A DNA stretch of 64,000 nt from Rhodospirillales bacterium (GTDB lineage Bacteria; Pseudomonadota; Alphaproteobacteria; Rhodospirillales; Casp-alpha2), in contig JAEPMA010000001.1 of the NCBI GenBank assembly GCA_017644185.1, positions 186,001-250,000 on the forward strand, read 5' to 3'. A program made the position numbers and the translations under genes. Positions 17,783-26,659 of the stretch are shown piece by piece. Position 1 is the stretch's first letter; each line of letters starts with the position of its first letter. The notes below the pieces were generated by a model. That model ran no database searches, was not told the DNA's origin, and saw nothing but the letters and a program-made list of their open reading frames with translations.

Positions 17783-19104
17783 GGCCAGGACGGCGTCGTA
17801 AGTCGTCATCCCGCGGCAGGCCGGTCCCGAAACGACCCGCCGAAACCGTCGTGATCGAAAAGATCGCCCAGCAGGGGGATGGTGAGGCGGTACTTTCTGA
17901 CGGCACACGGGTTTTCATACCCTTGACGCTGCCGGGGGATAAGGTGCTGGTCCAGCCCGGTGCGAAACGTGGCGACGGCGTTTCCGCAAGTGTCATCGAC
18001 TGGCTTGAAACGTCGCCGCGCAATGAACCTATCTGCGAGGTGTTCGGCAAATGCGGTGGCTGCCAGTTGCAGCACCTTTTGCCCTCCGAATACGACGCAT
18101 GGAAAACCGATGCCGTTCGGACGGCCCTTTCCAGGCACGGTCTGACGCCGGATATCAATTCGATGAAGAAGGTGCCGATGGATGCACGCCGCCGCGCGAC
18201 ATTGGGGTTTGTCATGACGGCGGCGGGGCCGGTTCTCGGTTTTAACGAGGCATATGCCGACCGCGTCGTCGGTATGGAGGGCTGCCCTTTGCTGGCCCCG
18301 TCTCTGGCGAGATTGTGGATGCCGCTCCGCGATTTTTGTGCCGGTGTCTTCAAGGCGCCGGCACGGGCGGACGTGCGGATCACGGCGGCGGATGCCGGTT
18401 CCGTCGAAGTTGTGGTGATCAGCGATCAGAAACTTGATCTCGCCTTCCGCGAAGCCATCGCCGATTTCGCGAATACCTATGATATCGCAAGGTTCTGTTG
18501 GCAGCGTGGGGCTGAGACACCCGAGCCTGTCGTACAACGAAGTCCGGTCAAACTTACGATCGGGAAGGCGGTGATCGAACTCCCCATGGGAGGCTTCCTG
18601 CAGCCGTCGGTGGAGGGAGAGGGAATTCTCCAGGAACTGGTTCTGGACGGTGTCGGCGCGAGCAGGCACGTCGCCGACTTGTACTGTGGGATCGGCACCT
18701 TCGCCTTCAGATTGGCGAGTGAGAAGAAGCATGTTCTGGCGGTCGACGACAATGCATCGCAGATCGCGGCGTTGGATCAGGCGGCAGGACGCGCCGGGCT
18801 TGGCGGTTACATGCAAACCGATGTGCGTGATCTGCGTGCGGCGCCCCTCCCGCCTAAAAAATTCGAGGGGATGGATGCCGTCGTATTCGACCCCCCACGG
18901 GCCGGCGCCCGGTCCCAGGCCGAAGCGTTGGCGGAGAGCCTCGTATCATGTGTTGTCGCCGTTTCCTGCAATCCGGCGACCTTGGCGCGGGACCTACGCA
19001 TCCTCGTCGATGGGGGATATGAGATCGAGAGCCTGACCCCCGTCGACCAGTTCCCGATGAGCTATCATGTCGAGGCGGTGGCGGTGTTGAAGCGATCCAG
19101 GTGA
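17779..19104 (+). CDS. TrmA/RumA-type class I SAM-dependent RNA m5U methyltransferase
   Basis: A 441-residue protein. A basic N-terminus is followed by a TRAM-like domain (residues 24-80), then the 4Fe-4S cysteines C86, C92 and C95 in CEVFGKCGGCQLQHL and the fourth in GMEGCPLLAP. The Rossmann fold carries ADLYCGIGTFAF for SAM and DPPRAGA, and the catalytic Cys is in VSCNPATLARD. It methylates a uridine at C5 in rRNA or tRNA; RlmD-like 23S rRNA targeting is likely from the iron-sulfur motif but not proven. ATG overlaps the lipoprotein stop (ATGA), so it is the last gene of the mla operon. Confidence 0.9.
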   Translation: MRPGRRRKSSSRGRPVPKRPAETVVIEKIAQQGDGEAVLSDGTRVFIPLTLPGDKVLVQPGAKRGDGVSASVIDWLETSPRNEPICEVFGKCGGCQLQHLLPSEYDAWKTDAVRTALSRHGLTPDINSMKKVPMDARRRATLGFVMTAAGPVLGFNEAYADRVVGMEGCPLLAPSLARLWMPLRDFCAGVFKAPARADVRITAADAGSVEVVVISDQKLDLAFREAIADFANTYDIARFCWQRGAETPEPVVQRSPVKLTIGKAVIELPMGGFLQPSVEGEGILQELVLDGVGASRHVADLYCGIGTFAFRLASEKKHVLAVDDNASQIAALDQAAGRAGLGGYMQTDVRDLRAAPLPPKKFEGMDAVVFDPPRAGARSQAEALAESLVSCVVAVSCNPATLARDLRILVDGGYEIESLTPVDQFPMSYHVEAVAVLKRSR

Positions 19105-19135
19105 CGCTGTCGGACGGGAGTGCTAGCCTTTGACA

Positions 19136-19963
19136 ATGGGCACGACTGGCAATACCGAAGCGGCTTCGCCCGTAGGCCGTTGTACGGACGTCGACGGTAA
19201 CGCAATGATCGCCGCACCCGGCGGCGCGGAGAAACGTCTGTTGGACGATACGCCGCTCAGGGTGGGCGACAAGGTGCTGACAGGGGAAGACGCAACGGCC
19301 ACGTTTCTATTCGCGGACGACACGCGCGTTACCCTTGGTGCCACCAGCACGTTGATCGTCGATCAGTATGCATTCGAATCAGACGACGAAGAAGACGCTG
19401 CACACCTGTCTTTGGAAATGGGTACTTTCGTGATTGAAACCGGTGACCTGGCCGTTCACCCGGACGTGTTCGTGGTGTATGCGGGGGACAGTTCACTCGG
19501 GCTTAGGTGCGCGCGTATTGCCGTCAGGGTCGATCCGCTCGGCTATGACATGGTGACGCTGCTGCCGCCAAAAAAAGGGCCCCTCGGCGAGGTTCTTGCG
19601 CACAACAAGATCGGCATGCAGATGCTGAATAGGGCTTGGCAGACGCTTCGTCTCGGTGGAAGCGAAGAAGATGTGCCGGCCCCCCTGACGTTACCGTCGG
19701 GTGTGGTGCTTGAAACATATGGGGGGAGAGGGGTGGACGTCCTGCTGACGCCATCGGTGGGGGGCAACGAAACCGATGAGCCGGACGCGTTTCAGCCGTT
19801 CCAGGCCCTTCAGGATAGATTTCTCGAACGACAATTCACAAGCAGACAGGTTTTCCCAGGCGATGGGCCCGCGAAGACCGGAGACGGCGACGTGATGCTG
19901 GAGGACGCGTTCGAAGGCACGCGGTTCCGAATTTCGGATCCGGAACCGGAAACTTCGAATTAG
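19136..19963 (+). CDS. FecR-domain protein without signal peptide or membrane anchor
   Basis: A 275-residue protein. Residues 30-110 match a FecR-type beta domain (LRVGDKVLTGEDATATFLFADDTRVTLGATSTLIVDQYAF, here split over several strands). No signal peptide, transmembrane helix or anti-sigma N-terminus is visible, and no ECF sigma factor or TonB receptor is adjacent, so it is not a FecR-type anti-sigma protein. Cytosolic or non-classically exported FecR-domain proteins of this kind are widespread in alphaproteobacteria, with unknown function. It starts 32 bp after the methyltransferase; a TTG at 19130 is an alternative start. Its stop overlaps that of gapR on the other strand by 4 bp. Confidence 0.72.
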   Translation: MGTTGNTEAASPVGRCTDVDGNAMIAAPGGAEKRLLDDTPLRVGDKVLTGEDATATFLFADDTRVTLGATSTLIVDQYAFESDDEEDAAHLSLEMGTFVIETGDLAVHPDVFVVYAGDSSLGLRCARIAVRVDPLGYDMVTLLPPKKGPLGEVLAHNKIGMQMLNRAWQTLRLGGSEEDVPAPLTLPSGVVLETYGGRGVDVLLTPSVGGNETDEPDAFQPFQALQDRFLERQFTSRQVFPGDGPAKTGDGDVMLEDAFEGTRFRISDPEPETSN

Positions 19964-20205
19964 TTCATTTCAAGCGCGCGCTTGTAGACGTCGATCAATT
20001 CTTCCATTTCGGAGCGGTCGGAGGCATCCATTTTTCTCAAGCGGATGATCTGACGCAGCACCTTGATGTCGAAGCCGGTTCCCTTGGCTTCGGAATAGAT
20101 TTCGCGGATATCCCCGGCGAGGGCCGCTTTTTCTTCTTCAAGGCGCTCAATCCGGTCGACAAAGGATTTCAAGCGATCGCTCGCGACGCCACCGACATCG
20201 GCCAT
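19960..20205 (-). CDS. gapR: GapR family (DUF2312) nucleoid-associated protein
   Basis: An 81-residue protein with the family signature LKSFVDRIERLEEEKAALAGDIREIYSEAK (given here in part: residues 10 to 40) and FDIKVLRQIIRLRKMD. GapR tetramers clamp overtwisted AT-rich DNA and help topoisomerases during replication and transcription. The start at 20205 is preferred over an upstream ATG at 20220 because GTGGAG lies at the right distance. It converges on the FecR-domain gene. Confidence 0.93.
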   Translation of the reverse strand: MADVGGVASDRLKSFVDRIERLEEEKAALAGDIREIYSEAKGTGFDIKVLRQIIRLRKMDASDRSEMEELIDVYKRALEMN

Positions 20206-20300
20206 AATCAGGGTCTCCACTCAAATGATTGACGTTCCGGTCGGCAAGGTAGCGGCGCTCGCCCGGCCGGGCAAGGCGCTCTGTCTGGGGAAAACGGGGA

Positions 20301-21488
20301 TTATTCCGCGGGGACGGCTTCGGGACGCCTGGACGGGATCAGGATGAACGTCGTCACCAGCACGATCGCGGCGCAGGCGGCCATCACTATAAAGAGCGAG
20401 TCGAAGCTGCCGCTGGCCTCGTGTAGCCGCCCGGTCATCTGCACCGCAACCGCGCCGACACCAAGCACGAGCACCGATTTGACCGCATAGACCCGCGAGC
20501 GGTACTCGGTCGAAATATAATGCGCGACGATCCAGTCGTTGACCGGGATGATCCCGAACGTCACCAACATCAGCGGCAGTGTGATCGCAAGCGACAGCCA
20601 GCCCGCGGCTGTCACCGCCAGCAGGCACATCACCAGTTGCACGACGACCAGGAACAGGTAAATCCGCTTGGTCTGGTAGCGGTCCAGCATCTCGCCGACC
20701 GCGAGCTGCGCGAATGCGGCACACCCGAACACGAGCGCCGTCACGAGGCCGATCTCGGAGGTTTCGGGAAGCATAGCCGACAACCGTTCGTCCATGATCT
20801 TGGGTAGCGATATGGTGGTCGCCTGGAAGATCAGGCCGCCGATCATGGGGGCCACGATCAGAAACAGGAAGACTCGCCGCTGGATCGAAACCGGCACCTG
20901 CGGCGGGGTTTTCTTCTGCTTGCCGGCGCCGTCCGCCTCCGCGCCCTTCAAAAGATGCAGGCCGTAAAGGATACCGATGCCGACCGAGACGATACCGGGC
21001 AGGATGAACGCCATGCGCCAGCCGTAAAATTCCGCAATGGCGCCGGTGGTCAGTGCCGCTAGTGCCACGCCCATGTTGCCCCAAACCCCATTGACCGCGA
21101 GGGCACGACCGACCCGTTTGGCGTCTTCGACGACCAGGGCCAGACCGATGGGGTGGTAGATCGCGCCGAAAATACCGACCAGCGCCAGTCCGATCTCAAT
21201 CTGTAACGGGTCGGCGGCGAAGCCGACGGCGATCGAGGACGCACCAATGCCAATAAAGAATACGAACATCATGCCGGTCCTGGACCACTTGTCGCCCAGC
21301 CAGCCGGCGGGCAGGGATGCACCACCGAAAAAGAAGAAACTCCAGGTCGTCAGCAGCAAAAGCCGTCCATACGAGTCGGCGAACTCGCTCTCCATCGTCA
21401 GCACCGCAGTGGTGAAGATCAGCATGAAGAAGTGGTCGAGCAGATGCCCGATGTTTAGGAACAGGAAATTGCGTTTTGCGGTTGTCAT
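20301..21488 (-). CDS. MFS transporter
   Basis: About 395 residues with twelve predicted helices. It begins RNFLFLNIGHLLDHFFMLIF and has the loop motif AGWLGDKWSRTGM between helices 2 and 3, the standard MFS G-x3-D-R/K pattern, and a central charged loop (KGAEADGAGKQKKTPP). The substrate is not recognisable; the start resembles drug or sugar efflux MFS proteins. The ATG at 21488 has no clear ribosome site; the frame is open to a TTG at 21539. It is a single-gene unit between gapR and a small ORF. Confidence 0.82.
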   Translation of the reverse strand: MTTAKRNFLFLNIGHLLDHFFMLIFTTAVLTMESEFADSYGRLLLLTTWSFFFFGGASLPAGWLGDKWSRTGMMFVFFIGIGASSIAVGFAADPLQIEIGLALVGIFGAIYHPIGLALVVEDAKRVGRALAVNGVWGNMGVALAALTTGAIAEFYGWRMAFILPGIVSVGIGILYGLHLLKGAEADGAGKQKKTPPQVPVSIQRRVFLFLIVAPMIGGLIFQATTISLPKIMDERLSAMLPETSEIGLVTALVFGCAAFAQLAVGEMLDRYQTKRIYLFLVVVQLVMCLLAVTAAGWLSLAITLPLMLVTFGIIPVNDWIVAHYISTEYRSRVYAVKSVLVLGVGAVAVQMTGRLHEASGSFDSLFIVMAACAAIVLVTTFILIPSRRPEAVPAE

Positions 21489-21618
21489 GACGGGGAGCGT
21501 ATCAGACGTAAGATCGGCTGTATCACGACGTAATGACAATAAACATCGCTAAACAGTCAAGCCGGTAAGTCGACCCGATGGATCGATCACTCAGGAAAGA
21601 CGAATTGATATCAACGGA

Positions 21619-21783
21619 TCAACCGATTGCTTTTTCGGCGGCACGGGCGTTTGCGTACGCAAGTTCTGCGTATTGCAACATCCGGTAATCCAAGGTGTTA
21701 TCGGTATCGACGGCCAGCGCAAACAGGCGTTCCGCCCAATGCATCTGTTCTCGTGCGTAACCGTTCCAAACGATTTTAACCAC
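21619..21783 (-). CDS. Small hypothetical protein (54 residues)
   Basis: A GTG-start ORF (VKIVWNGYAREQMHWAERLF..., first residue Met) preceded by AAAGGGAG at ideal spacing, which is the main argument for it. The protein is a single predicted soluble helix-rich domain ending ANARAAEKAIG, without signal peptide or membrane segment. The frame is open another 13 codons upstream but lacks a ribosome site there. I recognise no family. It sits alone between the MFS gene and the GCS2 ligase, all leftward, with about 110 bp on either side. Confidence 0.5.
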   Translation of the reverse strand: MVKIVWNGYAREQMHWAERLFALAVDTDNTLDYRMLQYAELAYANARAAEKAIG

Positions 21784-21894
21784 GTTACGACTCCCTTTCT
21801 GGAACTTCGCGGACCGTATCAAACGATTGTTACACTATATAGACGTATTCCCGGATTTTGAGTGTGATCGGGATCACCATTGCACCTAGTAAGG

Positions 21895-23037
21895 TTAAAC
21901 TTCCGAAAAATCCCGGGTTTCTGCGGCTAAATGATTCACGACGGTGGCCAGTGCGGCCTCTTTTTTCGCCCCGTTTTGGATGGATTCCTCGTAAACACGT
22001 ACCTGGCGGTGCGCGCTGGTGCCCCTTTTGGCGATTTTCCGGAGGTTCTCGATCTCCGTCATGCAGCCCATGGCTTCGGCGTCTTCGTTAACCAAATCGA
22101 TGAGTTCCTCGACCAGGTCACCGTAAGGCACGATCTCGCCCCTGCCGAAATCGACGAGCCCCTCGTCGAGCCCGTAACGCTGGGCGCGCCAGCGGTTTTC
22201 GGCGATCAGCATGACGGCATACTGCCGCCAGCGCTGGTTCTTGGTCTTCAACCGCCAGAGCATGCGGATGATGCAGCAGTAAAGGGCCGCTACGGCGGCG
22301 GCATCGTGAATATAGGTGCAGACGTCGCATATCCGCATTTCCAGCGTCGGGAATCGCGCGCTCGGGCGAATGTCCCACCACAGCTTGGTGGCGTCCTCGA
22401 TGATGCCGGCGTTGACCAGCGCCGCGACGTGCCGCTCGTATTCGGCGTAGCTGTCGAAGGCGTTCGGTAGGCCCGTCCGGGGCATTTCATCCCACACGCT
22501 GAGCCGATAGGACTTGAGGCCGGTGTTCTCCCCCTGCCAGAACGGCGAGGACGTGGTGAGCGCCAGCAGGTGCGGCAGGAAGTAGCGTACCTGGTTCATC
22601 AGATCGATGCGCAGCTCGTCATCCTCGATCCCCACGTGTACGTGCATCCCGCAGATCAGAAGCCGCCTTACCACCGCCTGCAAGTCGTTGGCGATGGTGG
22701 TGTAGCGCTCCATGTCCGTGAAGCCCTGCTCCGACCAGTGTGAGAACGGATGCGTCGACGCCGCGATCGGCATCAGATCGAATTCAGCGGCGATGTCGAC
22801 AATCGTCCCTCGAAGTTCCGCCAGCATCTGCGTCGCTTCGGGGATCGAGCGTGCGACCGCGGTATTCACTTCGATTTGCGATTTCAGGAACTCATGCGCC
22901 ACCTGGTCGCCGAGCTTCTTGACGCATTTCTCGAACATCTCCTTGGGCGGGTCGGCCGCCAACTCGCCGGTCTCGGCATCGATCAGCAGGTATTCCTCCT
23001 CGATGCCGACGGTCAGCGTGGGCGCACCTCCCACCAT
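21895..23037 (-). CDS. Carboxylate-amine ligase, GCS2/YbdK family
   Basis: A 380-residue protein with the family start LTVGIEEEYLLIDAETGEL and the core segments HPFSHWSEQGFT, CGMHVHVGIEDDE and RPSARFPTLEMRICDVC. These correspond to the ATP- and metal-binding residues of the glutamate-cysteine ligase 2 fold. YbdK of E. coli shows weak glutamate-cysteine ligase activity; the true substrate of most family members is unknown. Its ATG overlaps the stop of the N-formylglutamate amidohydrolase gene (TGATG), so the two are translationally coupled and probably act on related glutamyl compounds. Confidence 0.9.
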   Translation of the reverse strand: MVGGAPTLTVGIEEEYLLIDAETGELAADPPKEMFEKCVKKLGDQVAHEFLKSQIEVNTAVARSIPEATQMLAELRGTIVDIAAEFDLMPIAASTHPFSHWSEQGFTDMERYTTIANDLQAVVRRLLICGMHVHVGIEDDELRIDLMNQVRYFLPHLLALTTSSPFWQGENTGLKSYRLSVWDEMPRTGLPNAFDSYAEYERHVAALVNAGIIEDATKLWWDIRPSARFPTLEMRICDVCTYIHDAAAVAALYCCIIRMLWRLKTKNQRWRQYAVMLIAENRWRAQRYGLDEGLVDFGRGEIVPYGDLVEELIDLVNEDAEAMGCMTEIENLRKIAKRGTSAHRQVRVYEESIQNGAKKEAALATVVNHLAAETRDFSEV

Positions 23038-23837
23038 CAGAAGCGCTCGACCCTGTGCAATCCCGGAATGTCGAAGATCGGCAGTATGGATTCAGATAGA
23101 ATATCGACCCATCTGAGAACGCCGCTCTTATCGCGGATTTGATCCTGATTGATCTCAATCGCGCAATTGGCGATCCCCGCCGCGGCGCCATGCATGTCGA
23201 TGGTGTAGGCAAGGTCATGGCCGGAATAGGGCTCGTTGTCGCCGACCGTGAGCTCGAACCGGTCGAGGTGTTCCATCAGGGGGACGGCGATGCGCGGATC
23301 ACGGTTCCACAAAACGCCGATGTCCCAGGGTCGGGGTTTCCCGCCGAAGGTCGGGCTGAAACTGTGGATCGACAGGATCGCCGGCGCCGGGCCCCGGTCC
23401 CAAAGCCGCGCCAAGGCCCGGTTGACGGCATCATGATACGGTTCGAAGACCTGGCGGACACGCTGTCGCCGGGCCATCGGTGACAGATCCTGGTTGGCGG
23501 GTATCTGTATGCCGTCGTTCTCGGGCATGATGCTGTCCGGATGACCGGGCGGCCGGTTCGGGTCGATGACGAGCCGGGAATACCCCGCCAGCACCGCCTG
23601 GGCGTCCAGGCGTTGGGCGAGCCCCCGCGTCACGGCCGCCGCGCCGATATCGTAAGCGATATGCTTTTCGAAGGCATCGTCGGGCAGACCGAGATAATCT
23701 AATTGCTTGGGGACTGCGTTGCTGGCGTGATCACATACCAGCAGCATATGGGCACCGCCCTCACGATTGATGACCTCGAATTGGGGCGGATCGTCAGGGC
23801 CCAGGAGGTCTGGGCCGTCATTTGGAAGCGTCGACAT
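23037..23837 (-). CDS. N-formylglutamate amidohydrolase family protein
   Basis: About 266 residues from the ATG at 23837. It shows the HutG-like motifs LLVCDHASNAVP near the N-terminus, SRLVIDPNRPPGHPDSI, SIHSFSPTFGGKPRPWDIGVLW and HGAAAGIANCAIEINQD, with the zinc-binding His and Glu residues. N-formylglutamate amidohydrolase releases formate and glutamate in histidine breakdown, but no hut genes are nearby and this short group usually travels with GCS2 ligases as here. The frame is open upstream over the DUF1289 gene of the other strand; that extension is rejected. Confidence 0.85.
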   Translation of the reverse strand: MSTLPNDGPDLLGPDDPPQFEVINREGGAHMLLVCDHASNAVPKQLDYLGLPDDAFEKHIAYDIGAAAVTRGLAQRLDAQAVLAGYSRLVIDPNRPPGHPDSIMPENDGIQIPANQDLSPMARRQRVRQVFEPYHDAVNRALARLWDRGPAPAILSIHSFSPTFGGKPRPWDIGVLWNRDPRIAVPLMEHLDRFELTVGDNEPYSGHDLAYTIDMHGAAAGIANCAIEINQDQIRDKSGVLRWVDILSESILPIFDIPGLHRVERF

Positions 23838-23939
23838 GAGAAAACTATAACGCGGCAGGGGCGCGCACGCGATACGGAAAAGCCATACTTGCATTCGCGC
23901 CTTGACCGGATTAAGTCCGGGCGATCGGAAGGAAACCGC

Positions 23940-24164
23940 ATGAACCGGCCCAGATACGTCGAAAGCCCCTGTATCAGCGTCTGTCAGCTCGACGAGGCGA
24001 GCGGCCTCTGCCGCGGCTGCTGGCGGACCCGCGACGAGATCGCGGCGTGGGGGCAAGCCGATTCGGATACCCGCCTTGCGATCCTCGAGAAACTCCATGA
24101 ACGGCGAGAACAGGCCCGTGGCGCGCGGCGCCGCGAAAACCGGCGGCGCGCCAAGCGCACTTGA
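23940..24164 (+). CDS. DUF1289 domain protein
   Basis: A 74-residue protein with the DUF1289 cysteine pattern SPCISVCQLDEASGLCRGCWRT, which spaces four cysteines as a small metal-binding (probably zinc or iron-sulfur) knuckle, followed by the conserved RTRDEIAAW and a very basic tail (RRRENRRRAKRT). GGAAGGAAACC precedes the ATG. Family function is unknown. It lies 11 bp upstream of the homocysteine methyltransferase gene and is probably co-transcribed with it. Confidence 0.85.
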   Translation: MNRPRYVESPCISVCQLDEASGLCRGCWRTRDEIAAWGQADSDTRLAILEKLHERREQARGARRRENRRRAKRT

Positions 24165-24175
24165 AGGAGACAATC

Positions 24176-25186
24176 ATGAGCGACCTTCTGTCCCGGCTGT
24201 TGGCCGAGCGAGACTGGCTTCTGTGCGACGGCGCGATGGGCACGAGCCTGTTCCAGCGCGGTCTTGAGACGGGCGAAGCCCCCGATCTCTGGAACGTCAC
24301 CAACCCGGAGAAAGTCGCCGATGTGCACCAGGGGTTCGTGGATGCCGGATCGGACATCATCCTCACCAACTCGTTTGGGGCGAATGCCCTTCGTCTTAAG
24401 CTGCACGGCGATCAGGACCGGGTGCGTGAGCTGAATGTCGCCGCCGCCCGGCTTGCTCGCGACGTCGCGGATAAGGCCGGCCGGCCTGTCGTCGTTGCCG
24501 GGTCGATGGGGCCGACAGGCGAATTGATGGCGCCGATGGGCACGCTGACCCCCGAAGAAGCCGAGAAAGTGTTCGCCGAACAGGCGGAAGCCCTCAAAGA
24601 GGGGGGTGCGGATGTGATCTGGGTCGAAACCATGTCGGCGAAGGACGAATATTCGGCTGCCGTCGCGGGGGCGGCCAAGTGCGGGTTGCCGGTCGCCGCA
24701 ACCATGAGCTTCGACACCAACGGCCGCACCATGATGGGTGTGACTCCGGAAGATGCGGCAACCTTCGCGGGTTCTCTCGAACCCGCACTCGTCGCTTACG
24801 GCTGCAACTGCGGTGTCGGCCCGGCGACCCTGATCGATACGGTTTTGGGTCTGAAAAGAGCGGCCGGCGCGAGTGACGTCATCACCGCCAAGGGCAACTG
24901 CGGTATTCCCGAATACCGCGATGGCGAGATCGCCTATACGGGTTCCCCTGAAATCATGGCCGATTACGCACGGATGGCGCGCGATGCCGGTGCACGCATA
25001 ATTGGCGGGTGCTGTGGTACCACCGATATTCACGTGAAGGCGATGTTCGATGCGTTGCAGGGGTACGAACCCGTGGCGGCGCCTGACCGCGAAAAGATCG
25101 AAAAAGCGCTCGGTCCGATCGACCAACCGTTGCCCCAGAATCCGGACGGCGACGACCGGGGTCGCCGCCGTCGCCGACGCGCCTAA
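24176..25186 (+). CDS. bmt: Betaine-homocysteine S-methyltransferase
   Basis: A 336-residue Zn-dependent homocysteine S-methyltransferase domain. The N-terminal LLCDGAMGTSLFQRG, the Cys in YGCNCGVGP and the paired cysteines in IGGCCGTT supply the three zinc thiolates. The ending (QPLPQNPDG... RRRRRRA) is basic. Its overall resemblance is to the alphaproteobacterial Bmt type, which moves a methyl group from glycine betaine to homocysteine to give methionine and dimethylglycine; a MmuM-type S-methylmethionine donor is the alternative. GAAGGAG precedes the ATG. It fits with the sarcosine oxidase operon further right. Confidence 0.85.
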   Translation: MSDLLSRLLAERDWLLCDGAMGTSLFQRGLETGEAPDLWNVTNPEKVADVHQGFVDAGSDIILTNSFGANALRLKLHGDQDRVRELNVAAARLARDVADKAGRPVVVAGSMGPTGELMAPMGTLTPEEAEKVFAEQAEALKEGGADVIWVETMSAKDEYSAAVAGAAKCGLPVAATMSFDTNGRTMMGVTPEDAATFAGSLEPALVAYGCNCGVGPATLIDTVLGLKRAAGASDVITAKGNCGIPEYRDGEIAYTGSPEIMADYARMARDAGARIIGGCCGTTDIHVKAMFDALQGYEPVAAPDREKIEKALGPIDQPLPQNPDGDDRGRRRRRRA

Positions 25187-25196
25187 GCCGGCAAGA

Positions 25197-25616
25197 TTAC
25201 CAGCTGCCGGTGTTTTCCATGGATGCCCACGGTTCGGCGGGCTCCAACGGGTCGCCTTTTTGAAGCAGTTCCACCGAGATGCCGTCCGGTGAGCGGACGA
25301 ACGCCATGCGGCCGTCGCGCGGCGGGCGGTTGATGGTAACGCCGCCATCCTGAAGGCGCTCGCAAAGCTCGTAGATATTGTCGACGCGGAAGGCGAGGTG
25401 GCCGAAGTTTCGGCCGCCTGCGTATTCTTCGGGATCGTAGTTGTAGGTCAGCTCGATCTCGGCATCGGGCGTTTCTTCCGCCGCGACGAAAATCAGGCAA
25501 TAGCCGTGCTCGGGGCGGTCGCTGCGGCGCATCTCCTTGAGCCCGAGCAGATCGCAATAGAATTTGAGCGATTCATCAATGTCCGATATCCGGACCATGG
25601 TGTGAAGGTATCTCAT
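25197..25616 (-). CDS. gloA: Glyoxalase I (lactoylglutathione lyase), VOC family
   Basis: A 139-residue VOC protein starting RYLHTMVRISDIDESLKFYCDLLG, given here as the family start, with paired beta-alpha-beta modules and metal ligands expected at H5, E54 (EIELTYNYD), H72 (FGHLAFRV) and E115 (ISVELLQKG). These match GloA, which converts the methylglyoxal-glutathione hemithioacetal to S-lactoylglutathione. The length is that of standard GloA. It converges on bmt with 10 bp between the stops. Confidence 0.9.
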   Translation of the reverse strand: MRYLHTMVRISDIDESLKFYCDLLGLKEMRRSDRPEHGYCLIFVAAEETPDAEIELTYNYDPEEYAGGRNFGHLAFRVDNIYELCERLQDGGVTINRPPRDGRMAFVRSPDGISVELLQKGDPLEPAEPWASMENTGSW

Positions 25617-25684
25617 GGAGCAATCTCCCCGTTAATTCCGTGACTTGAAACTTAGGGAGTGAGGCGTCCGGATTCCAGCCCCGA

Positions 25685-26572
25685 TTAGCCAGCGCGGGCA
25701 GCTTCCATGCCGAGGATCGCCGCTTTGCGCGCCGGTTCCCAGCGATAACCCGTTATTCCACCGTTGTCGCGGATGACCCGGTGACAGGGAATCACGTAAC
25801 CAATCATGTTGTTGGCCACCGCGCCGGCAACGGCACGGGCCGCGCCCGGCCTGCCGATCCGTTCCGCGAGGTCGCTGTACGATGTGACCGTCCCTTCGGG
25901 AATACGAAGCAACCCCTCCCAGACCTTGATCCGGAAAGGCGATCCTCTGAGCAGCAGTTTCAGCTCTCCGCCGTGACGGCCGTTCGAAAATGCGGACGCC
26001 GCGTAATCCGCGGTGCTCGCGTCATCCTGCACCCAGGTTGCGCGTTCCCATCCGGCCTGCTGCTCCCACAGCGCATGGTCACGGTCGTCCACGATAAACG
26101 AGATGCCCGTTAGACCGCGCTCGCTGGCGACGATCAGGCATTCGCCGAAAGGGGAGGGATGAAACCCATATCGGAATGTCATGCCGTCGCCCCGGGATTT
26201 GAATTCGCCTGGTGTGACGGCGTCGGTGCTGACGAACAAGTCGTGCAGGCGCCCCGGCCCGGAGAGCCCGGCATCGAACGCGGTGTCCAGGACACTGGTC
26301 GAGGCGCGAAGCCGCCTTTTTGCGTCTTCGAGGGTCAGTGCCTTGAGGAACTTCTTTGGGCTGATTCCCGCCCAGTCGGTAAACGTCCGCTGCAGGTGAT
26401 GCGTGCTCATGCCGACATGCCGGGCGACGTCGTCCAGTTCCGGCTGATCGAGCCTGTTTTCGGCAATATACTCGATCGCCCGCGCGATCTGATTGTACAG
26501 GCGCGCCTGGGTATCCAGTTTGTGCCGGTTGGTGTTCTTGGGCATATGGTCGATGGTCCGAAGGTTGCTCAT
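25685..26572 (-). CDS. AraC-type HTH fused to O6-methylguanine-DNA methyltransferase (Ada-like, no N-terminal zinc domain)
   Basis: A 295-residue protein. Residues 20-110 form an AraC helix-turn-helix (DVARHVGMSTHHLQRTFTDWAG); residues 120-210 the N-terminal MGMT part; and residues 210-290 the methyltransferase catalytic domain with the active-site PCHRV and the downstream GGITGYRWEPARKAAIL. It repairs O6-methylguanine by irreversible transfer to the Cys. The zinc methylphosphotriester domain of E. coli Ada is absent, so the classical methyl-sensing switch is missing. Regulation of the gene is not visible. Confidence 0.9.
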   Translation of the reverse strand: MSNLRTIDHMPKNTNRHKLDTQARLYNQIARAIEYIAENRLDQPELDDVARHVGMSTHHLQRTFTDWAGISPKKFLKALTLEDAKRRLRASTSVLDTAFDAGLSGPGRLHDLFVSTDAVTPGEFKSRGDGMTFRYGFHPSPFGECLIVASERGLTGISFIVDDRDHALWEQQAGWERATWVQDDASTADYAASAFSNGRHGGELKLLLRGSPFRIKVWEGLLRIPEGTVTSYSDLAERIGRPGAARAVAGAVANNMIGYVIPCHRVIRDNGGITGYRWEPARKAAILGMEAARAG

Positions 26573-26659
26573 TTCGGGGGATCCTGATCTCGGTTCGGTC
26601 TCACCCCAACTTAGTCAATTCACGCCGGACACCCACCCGAAACGTGCGAAACTGCGGCC

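Noticed and set aside
17806-18816. 336-residue antisense ORF over the RNA methyltransferase
   Set aside because: Antisense of a gene with intact iron-sulfur and catalytic motifs; Arg/His-rich composition.
23984-25348. 454-residue antisense ORF across DUF1289 and bmt
   Set aside because: Low-complexity composition, no ribosome site, and it fully opposes two well-supported genes.
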